Shown: one piece after another, positions 6,229 through 13,400 of the stretch
How positions within the stretch are numbered: position 1 is the stretch's first letter
Layout of the letters: every line of letters starts with the position of its first letter
Assembly: GCA_938014945.1 (NCBI GenBank)
Contig: CALLQH010000015.1
Location: 1-14,552, forward strand
DNA from: an uncultured bacterium
GTDB taxonomy: Bacteria > Pseudomonadota > Alphaproteobacteria > SP197
Direction of reading: 5' to 3'
DNA length: 14,552 bases
Made by a program: the position numbers and the translations under genes
Notes under the pieces: model-generated
Seen by the model: only the letters and a program-made list of their open reading frames with translations
The model's database searches: none
Told to the model about the DNA's origin: nothing

Positions 6229-7161
6229 TCAGTCGTCGAGGAACTGCAGGTACTGCCGTTCGAAATCGAACTGCAGCAGGTCCTTGTAGCCATCCATCAG
6301 GCGACGCGTGACCGGGCCGGGAATGCCGGGTGCCAGCGGCGGGCGGCCGTCCATGCTGGAGACCGGGCAGATGCACAGGCTTGTGGAGGAGAGGAAGATC
6401 TCATCGGCGGTGTAGCCGTCGAAGAGATCGAGATCGGCCTCGTGCGCGGGGATGCCGAGCTTCTCTGCGATCTCGAAGACGGTGGCGCGGCTCACGCCCT
6501 CCAGCACCATGGCGCCGCGCGGCGTATAGAGCTCGCCATCGCGTACCAGCCACAGGTTCTGCCCCGTGCCCTCGTTGAGATGGCCCGAGGAGTCCAGCAG
6601 GCTGGCCCAGGCCTTCGGGTTCTGCGCCTTCACATGCATGTCGGCCAGGGTGACGTTGATGTAGTTGGTCATCTTGGCGCGCGGGCTCTGGGCCTCCGGC
6701 GCGGTGCGGCGGATGGGCGCGGTCATCAGTTCGATGCCGTCGCGGAAGAGGCTGGCGCGCGAGCGCAGGGGCAGCGGCTGCACCGTGACGATCACCGTAG
6801 GCCCTTCGCGCAGGTTCGGCTCGTCGCCGATCCAGTCGGCGCCGCGCGAGACATTCTGATAGACCCAGAAATCCTCGCCCTTGCCCAGCAGGGGCAGGTT
6901 GCGGCGCACGACTTCCTCCGTGATCTCGGCAATCTGCTGGGGCGTTTCCTCGATCTCGATGCGCAGGTAGCGCATGGAGCGGAACAGGCGGTCGACGTGT
7001 TCCTTCAGCTTGAAGATCTTGCCTTCAATCGTGCGCTCGGTATCGAAACAGCCGTCGCCCCAGCGGAAGCCCCGGTCCCGGTAGGGAATCAGGACATGGC
7101 TCTCGGGCACATAGTCACCGTTGAAGTAGGCAATCCGTTCGTTGGGTCGTGCCGAGGTCAT
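6229..7161 (-). CDS. Class IV PLP-dependent aminotransferase (branched-chain or D-amino-acid type)
   Basis: This 310-residue cytosolic enzyme, close to E. coli IlvE in length (309), transfers amino groups between an amino acid and a keto acid using PLP. Class IV landmarks are all visible. YRDRGFRWGDGCFDTER (27-43) is the N-terminal signature and HVDRLFRSM (55-63) follows. K163 in SPRAKMTNYIN is the expected Schiff-base lysine. HLNEGTGQNLW (194-204) is the glutamate loop, and LEGVSRATV (220-228) is the phosphate-binding turn. ADEIFLSST follows. The open frame reaches an ATG at 7194, but GGGAG just before the ATG at 7161 fits better. IlvE, D-alanine aminotransferase and aminodeoxychorismate lyase share this fold and cannot be separated by eye; BCAT-like is my first choice. 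It lies 83 nt downstream of the HlyD gene on the same strand, with no hairpin seen between them. Confidence 0.85.
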   Translation of the reverse strand: MTSARPNERIAYFNGDYVPESHVLIPYRDRGFRWGDGCFDTERTIEGKIFKLKEHVDRLFRSMRYLRIEIEETPQQIAEITEEVVRRNLPLLGKGEDFWVYQNVSRGADWIGDEPNLREGPTVIVTVQPLPLRSRASLFRDGIELMTAPIRRTAPEAQSPRAKMTNYINVTLADMHVKAQNPKAWASLLDSSGHLNEGTGQNLWLVRDGELYTPRGAMVLEGVSRATVFEIAEKLGIPAHEADLDLFDGYTADEIFLSSTSLCICPVSSMDGRPPLAPGIPGPVTRRLMDGYKDLLQFDFERQYLQFLDD

Positions 7162-7244
7162 GGTTTGCTCCCGCGCAAATAGGCAACGCAGCATGGCGCG
7201 GGCAGCGGCGGCGTCAAGCCTGTGCGGCCCATTCCCGGAAGGCC

Positions 7245-8579
7245 CTACTCGCGGAAGGCACGGTCCATGCTGTCGGTCAGCGGCGAGAGGATGTAACCCA
7301 GAGCGGAACGCTCGCCCGTCTCGATCATCACCTCGGCCGGCATGCCCGGCACCAGTTCGGCGGTATCTTCCAGAAGACTGAGCTGTTCCTCCGGGATGAT
7401 GACGCGGGCCTCGTAATAGGCCTCTCCGCTCTGGCGGTCGGTCAGGCGGTCTCCGGAAATGGTGATGACCTCGCCCAGCAACACCGGCGTCGAGCGGCGG
7501 CTGAGACCGGTGAGCCGTACCTGGGCCGATTGCCCGACGCTGACCCGGTCGCGGTCGTCCGGCGTGACGCGGGCCACGATCACCAGGTTGTCGTTGAGCG
7601 GCACGATGTTGAGGATGTCGTCGCCGGACTTGATGACACCGCCCACCGTATAGGCCGCAAGACCCAGCACCTGGCCGCTGACCGGCGCGACGATGTCGAT
7701 GCGGCGGCGTTCGTCGGCGGCCGCTGTGCGGCGCTCCTGCAGATCGAAGACCTGGGACTGCACGGTGCGCAGTTCGTTCACGACCTCCTCGCGGAAGGCC
7801 TTGTCGAGCTGCAGGATCTGCAGTTCGGTCTCGCCGATCTGGCTGCGCGCACTGGCGATGGAGGCGAGATTCTCGCCGCGTTCGCCGCGCAGCCGTTCGG
7901 CATCGCGCTGCAGGGCCAGGATGCGCTGCTGCGAGGCATATCCTTCCTCGAAGAGCTGCTGGAGGCCTTCAAGCTCCTTGTCGATCAGGGCAGTCTGGGC
8001 GGCGCGCGCGTTCTGCTGCACCTCCAGCCCTTCGATCTGCTGCTTCAGCTGCTCGATACGCTCGTTGAGGATATTGATCTGGCCTTCCATGCTGTCGCGC
8101 CGGGCACGGAACAGCAGGTCCTGGCCGGCGACCACCGTGGCGACCTCCTGGTCGTCCATGCGGTCGATCAGCTCATCGGGGAAGTCGATCAGGTCGGCGC
8201 CGTCCCGTTCGGCGATCAGGCGCGCCTCGGTCGCCTTGGCCAGGACCAGCTGGCTGTCGAGGATGGAGAGCGAAGCGTCCGAACGGGTTGGATCAAGCCG
8301 CAGCAGGACATCGCCTTCCTTCACGAAATCGCCCTCTCGCACCAGGATTTCGGCAACGATGCCGCCTTCCAGGTGCTGGATGGTACGCCAGTTCGTATCG
8401 ACCGCGATGACCCCGGGAGCGAGCGCCGCGCTGGTGAGATGGGCGAGCGAAGCCCAGACGCCGAAGACGCCGAAGGTGAGGAAGATGACGCCGACGCCGA
8501 CGTAGATCCACCAATCGACGTTGGTGCTGGCCTTGTGTTCCTCGTCCGAGGTCGGGCCGGCAAGAAGCTTGAGACTCAT
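7245..8579 (-). CDS. Type I secretion membrane fusion protein (HlyD/PrtE family)
   Basis: This 444-residue periplasmic adaptor links the inner-membrane ABC exporter to a TolC-type outer-membrane channel. It has a short cytosolic N-terminus and one membrane helix (about 23-46, WWIYVGVGVIFLTFGVFGVW). The first half of a lipoyl-like domain is at 55-96 (HLEGGIVAEILVREGDFVKE), followed by a long Gln/Glu/Leu-rich coiled coil at about 105-285. The second lipoyl half is at 294-325 (IDIVAPVSGQVLG). The beta-barrel region follows, ending in the family motif PGMPAEVMIETGERS (411-425) and the terminal helix LSPLTDSMDRAFRE. Length and order are standard. A GAGG lies about 7 nt before the ATG. Its start overlaps the ABC transporter stop by ATGA (8576-8579), so the two are translationally coupled. 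Confidence 0.95.
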   Translation of the reverse strand: MSLKLLAGPTSDEEHKASTNVDWWIYVGVGVIFLTFGVFGVWASLAHLTSAALAPGVIAVDTNWRTIQHLEGGIVAEILVREGDFVKEGDVLLRLDPTRSDASLSILDSQLVLAKATEARLIAERDGADLIDFPDELIDRMDDQEVATVVAGQDLLFRARRDSMEGQINILNERIEQLKQQIEGLEVQQNARAAQTALIDKELEGLQQLFEEGYASQQRILALQRDAERLRGERGENLASIASARSQIGETELQILQLDKAFREEVVNELRTVQSQVFDLQERRTAAADERRRIDIVAPVSGQVLGLAAYTVGGVIKSGDDILNIVPLNDNLVIVARVTPDDRDRVSVGQSAQVRLTGLSRRSTPVLLGEVITISGDRLTDRQSGEAYYEARVIIPEEQLSLLEDTAELVPGMPAEVMIETGERSALGYILSPLTDSMDRAFRE

Positions 8580-10300
8580 GATCCGGCCTCGATGCGTGCC
8601 TGGGGCGGCGTTCCGCCGCCGCCACGGCGCTCCACGACCTTCTGGAGCACCTCGTCCTTGTCGCCGAAGAGTTCGATCTGGCCGTCGCGCAGCATGATCA
8701 GCTTGTCGACGGCAGCAATCGCGCTGGGCCGGTGGGCCATGACGATGACCGTCTTGCCCAGCTCCTTGAGCGTCTTGATCGCCTCGCCCAGGGCCTTGTC
8801 ACCCTCTGCGTCGAGGTTCGAATTGGGCTCGTCGAGCACCACCAGCGAGGGCAGCCCATAGACCGCGCGGGCGAGCGCAATGCGCTGGCGCTGGCCGCCC
8901 GAAAGGCGCCGTCCGCTTTCGCCGATCATGGTGTCGTAGCCGTTGGGCAGGCGCAGGACCATGTCGTGGATGCCGGCAAGGCGCGCCGCAGCGACGATAT
9001 CAGCGGGATCGGGCTCGTCGCCGAAACGAGAGATGTTCTCGCTGACCGTACCGGCAAAGAGTTCGACATCCTGGGGCAGGTAGCCGATGAAGCGGCCCAG
9101 TTCCTCCATGTCCCAGTTGTTGAGATCGGCACCGTCGAGACGCAGGTTGCCGCCGTAGGGCTTCCAGATGCCGACCAGCAGGCGCGCCAGGGTCGACTTG
9201 CCCGCCCCCGTGGGGCCGATGACGCCGACGGCCTCGCCCGCCTCGATGTCGAAGCTGATGCCCTTGATGACCGCGACCTGGGCGCCCGGCGGCACGCCGA
9301 CCAGCCGCTCGGCGTTGACCTTGCCTTCCGGATCGGGCAGGCGCATGTGCTCCCCCTCCTGGGGAAGTCCGGTGAGCAGCTCCTGCAGGCGCCCGTAGGC
9401 CTGACGGGCGGTGACGATGCCGCGCCAGCTTCCGATCGCCTGCTCCACGGGGGAAAGCGCGCGCGCCATGATGATGGAGGACGCCATCATGACACCGGGC
9501 GTGATGATCTGTTCGATCGCCAGCAGCGCGCCGGTGCCCAGCATCAGCACCTGCAGGATCATGCGGAACGCCTTGGAGGCCGAGGTGATGGTGCCGCCGC
9601 GATCGCTCGCCTCGGCCTGCAGGGCGAGCGCCTTGTCGTGGCGCTGGCGCCAGCGATGCTGCAGCGCGGGCAGCATACCCATCGCCTGGATGACCTCGGC
9701 GTTGCGCAGGCTGCTCTGGGCAAAGACATTGGCTTCGTTGGCATGCCGCATCGCCTCATCCAGACGCGGCCTTGTCCGCAGCTCGTTGGCGACGGCGAAG
9801 CCAAACAGCACCACCGCACCGAACAGCGCGATGACGCCAAGCAGCGGATGGAAGATGAAGATCAGAATGAGGAAGACAGGTGCCCAAGGGGCATCGAACA
9901 GGGCGAAGGGAGCCGAGCTGGTCAGAAAAGTACGCAGGGCGTCGAGATCGCGCAGGGCCATGCCGCGATCGACTTCGGCAGCACCCAGGCTGCGCAGGAA
10001 GGTCGCCGAAAAGACCCGTGCCGACATACGCTGGTCGAGCTTGGCACCCACGCGCACCAGGACCCTGCTGCGGACCATCTCCAGCAGGCCCATGATGACC
10101 AGCATCATGACAGCAATCAGGGTCAGGGCGACCAGGGTGGACTCATTGCGGCTGGCCAGCACCCGATCAAAGAGCTGCATCATGTAGAGCGGAGCGGTCA
10201 GCATCATCAGGTTGATGAAGAAGCTGAAGCTGCCGATGGTCATGAACGTGCGCCGCAGATCGACGATCGCAAGTTCAAGCTCGGTACGAACCTTCTTCAT
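8576..10300 (-). CDS. Type I secretion ABC permease/ATPase (PrtD/AprD family)
   Basis: This 574-residue half-transporter of the inner membrane powers export of RTX substrates through the adaptor and an outer-membrane channel. The N-terminal membrane domain (about 15-300) has the family segments PLYMMQLFDRVL and FDAPWAPVFL. The ATPase domain has Walker A GPTGAGKST (362-370), Q-loop YLPQD, signature LSGGQRQRIALARA (466-479), Walker B LVVLDEPNSNLD (486-497) and switch histidine in AHRPS (H523). No N-terminal C39-like domain is present, so it is the PrtD/AprD type rather than the HlyB type. The frame is open to 10348, but MKKVRTELELAIVDLRR from the ATG at 10300 matches the family's usual start. 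The ribosome binding site is weak (GGG about 10 nt upstream). It lies 172 nt downstream of the RTX gene across a strong hairpin. Confidence 0.94.
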   Translation of the reverse strand: MKKVRTELELAIVDLRRTFMTIGSFSFFINLMMLTAPLYMMQLFDRVLASRNESTLVALTLIAVMMLVIMGLLEMVRSRVLVRVGAKLDQRMSARVFSATFLRSLGAAEVDRGMALRDLDALRTFLTSSAPFALFDAPWAPVFLILIFIFHPLLGVIALFGAVVLFGFAVANELRTRPRLDEAMRHANEANVFAQSSLRNAEVIQAMGMLPALQHRWRQRHDKALALQAEASDRGGTITSASKAFRMILQVLMLGTGALLAIEQIITPGVMMASSIIMARALSPVEQAIGSWRGIVTARQAYGRLQELLTGLPQEGEHMRLPDPEGKVNAERLVGVPPGAQVAVIKGISFDIEAGEAVGVIGPTGAGKSTLARLLVGIWKPYGGNLRLDGADLNNWDMEELGRFIGYLPQDVELFAGTVSENISRFGDEPDPADIVAAARLAGIHDMVLRLPNGYDTMIGESGRRLSGGQRQRIALARAVYGLPSLVVLDEPNSNLDAEGDKALGEAIKTLKELGKTVIVMAHRPSAIAAVDKLIMLRDGQIELFGDKDEVLQKVVERRGGGGTPPQARIEAGS

Positions 10301-10414
10301 CCTGGTACAACCCGATTCACAAGCCGTTGGGGCGCCGCTTGGCGGCACTTACCTGTTCCCCCTCTATCGTAGCGGCATCGCAGGCGTCTGGCGACGATGG
10401 GTTACCGGAAGAAC

Positions 10415-10443
10415 GGACGCCGGGCAACGGCTGCCCGGCGTCC
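10415..10443 (-). terminator. Strong hairpin between the RTX gene and the ABC transporter gene
   Basis: A perfect 12-bp inverted repeat (GGACGCCGGGCA at 10415-10426, TGCCCGGCGTCC at 10432-10443) encloses a 5-nt loop. It begins 29 nt after the RTX stop codon in the direction of transcription. On the minus strand it is followed by GTTCTTCC, a poor U-run. It may be a leaky intrinsic terminator or an mRNA 3'-end stabiliser that lets a fraction of transcripts continue into the transporter genes. Confidence 0.65.
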
Positions 10444-10472
10444 AGATTTCATCCCGGTCACACGACCGGCGA

Positions 10473-13400
10473 TCAGAGCAGGTCGGATTCCGGACCGAAG
10501 ATGAAGTCGTCGTTGCCCAGAGCACCCGGCCCGACACCGATGACCTCGATGAGATCGCCCCCGCCCAGATCGATCAGGGCATCGGAGCCGCTGTAGCTGA
10601 TCGACAGGTCGGCGATCGTATCGACACCGGCAACATCGATCTGGATGTGGTCGATACCCAGTTCGAAGTCCGTGATGGTGTCGTGATCGTCACCCTCGGC
10701 GAAGAAGAAGATGTCGGCATCACCGCCACCGGTCAGCAGGTCGTCGCCATCGCGGCCCTTGAGGATATCCGCACCGTCACCGGCATCCATGGTGTCGTTG
10801 CCCAGGCCGCCGTCCAACTCGTCCACGCCGGTGTCACCGAACATGAAGTCGTCGCCGTCCTCGCCAAGCAGGACATCGTTGCCGTCGCCGCCGAGCAGGC
10901 TGTCGGCGCCACCGCCGCCGCGCAGCACGTCATCGTCGCTGCCGCCGTCTATGGTGTCGTCGCCGAGCTCGCCATCGAGATCGTCAGCACCGCTGCCGCC
11001 CTCGATGTAGTCGTTGCCTTCGCCGCCCAGGACAACGTCGTCGTCCTCCTCGCCGAACAGGAAGTCGTCGCCGGCATTGCCCTGGAGCTGATCGATGCCC
11101 TGGCCGCCCAGGATGCTGTCGACACCGTCGCCGCCCAGGAGGACGTCGTCGCCGTTCTCGCCGTAGAGGAGATCGTCGCCCTCGTTGCCCTGAATGTCGT
11201 CGTTGCCTTCCTGGCCGTAGATCTCGTCGATGCCGCTGCCGCCGATGACCGTGTCGTTGCCATCCTCGGCAAAGATCAGGTCGTTGCCGGCGCCGCCATC
11301 GATGTTGTCGTTGCCGGTGCCGCCGTAGATCTCGTCGTTGCCGCCGCCGGCCAGCAGAAGATCGTTGCCGGCATCGCCGAAGAGCAGGTCGTTGCCTTCG
11401 CCGGCATTGATGCCGTCGTCGCCGTTGCCGCCTTCGAGGTAGTCGTTGCCACCTTCGCCGATCAGCAGGTCGTTGCCTTCGCCGCCGAAGAGCGAGTCCT
11501 CGCCTTCGCCGCCGTTCATGCCGTCGTCGCCGTCGCCGCCTTCCATGTAGTCGTTGCCGGCGTCGCCCTGCATGTAGTCGTTACCGGCATCGCCGAACAT
11601 CTGGTCGGCATCGGCCCCGCCGATCAGGGCGTCATGGCCCTCACCGCCGTAGAGTTCATCGGTGCCGGCACCGCCATTGAGGATGTCGTCGCCGTCACCG
11701 CCCTCAAGCAGGTCGATGCCGTCGTTGCCCGACATGTTGTCACCGCCCAGGCCGCCGACCAGATAGTCGTCGCCGGCACCGCCGATGATGTTGTCGAAAC
11801 CGTCGTTGCCCTCGATGTAGTCGTTGCCGATGCCGCCATCGACCGTGTCGTCGCCGGCGCCGCCGTACAGGAAGTCGACACCGTCGTTACCCTGGATGGA
11901 GTCACTGCCCTCGCCGCCGTAGACGAAGTCGGTGCCGTCGCCGCCGATCAGCAGATCGTCGCCGCTGCCGCCATCGATCTCGTCGTTGCCTTCGCCGCCG
12001 TCGACCGTATCGTTGCCGTCCTCGCCGCGCAGGAAGTCTGCACCGGTGCCGCCGATGATGTTGTCGTTGCCGCTGCCGCCGTAGACATCGTCGTTGCCGT
12101 CGCCGGCATCGATGCTGTCGTTGCCTTCGCCGCCGAGCACGACATCCGCGCCGACGCCGGCAATCAGGGTGTCGTCACCCGTGCCGCCGTCAAGGCTGTC
12201 GGCACCGTCGCTGTCGGTGATGATGTCGTCGCCGGCGCCGCCCATCAGGACATCCGAACCGGCATTACCCTGGATGGTGTCGTCACCATCGCCGCCATCG
12301 GCCGAGTCATCGCCGTCGCCGGCAATCAGGATGTCGTTGCCGTTTCCGCCTTCAAGTGTGTCGGCATGGTTGCCGCCGTCGAGGTAATCATCGCCGTCAC
12401 CGCCGATCAGGTGATCGAAGCGGTTGTTGCCCATCAGCGTGTCGTTGCCGGTGCCGCCGTCGAGATAGTCGTCGCCGGCCTCACCCGTCAGGACGTCGTT
12501 GCCCTCGTTGCCGAAGAGGCTGTCGGAGTCGTCCTGACCGTTCAGCGTATCGTCGCCGGCGCCACCCGCGAGCGTATCGAAGCCGGTACCGCCCATGATG
12601 GTGTCGTTACCGCCGTCACCCATGAGGTTGTCGTCGCCGATACCGCCGTCGATCTGGTCACTGCCCTCGCCACCCGAGATCGTGTCCGAACCGGCTTCGC
12701 CAAGCAGGGTATCGTCGCCATCCTCGCCCTGGAGATTGTCGTCATCCAGGCCGCCGCGCAGCGTATCGTTGCCGAGGCCGCCGTAGATCGTGTCGGCGCC
12801 GCTGCCGCCATCGACCGTGTCGACGCCATCGCCGCCATTGATCGTGTCGTCGTCTGCACCACCGTCAATCACATCCGCGCCTTCACCACCGAGGATGAAG
12901 TCGGCTCCGTCATCGCCGAACAGCAGATCGTTGCCCGCCTCGCCGACAAGCTGGTCGGCATCCGCACCGCCGCGAAGCGTGTCATCACCGTCGCCGCCGT
13001 TGATGGCATCGTTGCCGTCACCGCCGTCGGCAGTGTCGTTGCCCGCGCCGCCGTTGATCTGGTCCGCACCCGCGTTGCCGAAGAGAACGTCATCGCCATC
13101 CTCGCCGGCCAGGCCATCGTCGCCCTCGCCGCCGGACATGGTGTCGTTGCCCGAGAAGCCCGCGAGGAAATCGTTGCCCTCGCCGCCGTCCATGACGTCG
13201 TTGCCCGTGCCGCCGGCCATGTTGTCGTTGCCGGCATCGCCGAACAGGATGTCGTTGCCGCCCTCACCGAGGATGAAGTCGTTACCCTCGCCGCCGTGCA
13301 GCTCGTCATTGCCTTCCTTGCCGAAGACATTGTCGACGCCTTCCTCACCGAAGATGGTGTCGTCACCGTCGGCGCCATCGAGGTCGTCGTTGCCGGTGCC

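Noticed and set aside
7149..10372. Two long plus-strand open frames (570 and 546 codons) opposite the secretion genes
   Set aside because: They are rich in Arg, Gln, His and Asp and lack any domain. The minus strand encodes intact ABC and HlyD proteins with full motifs.
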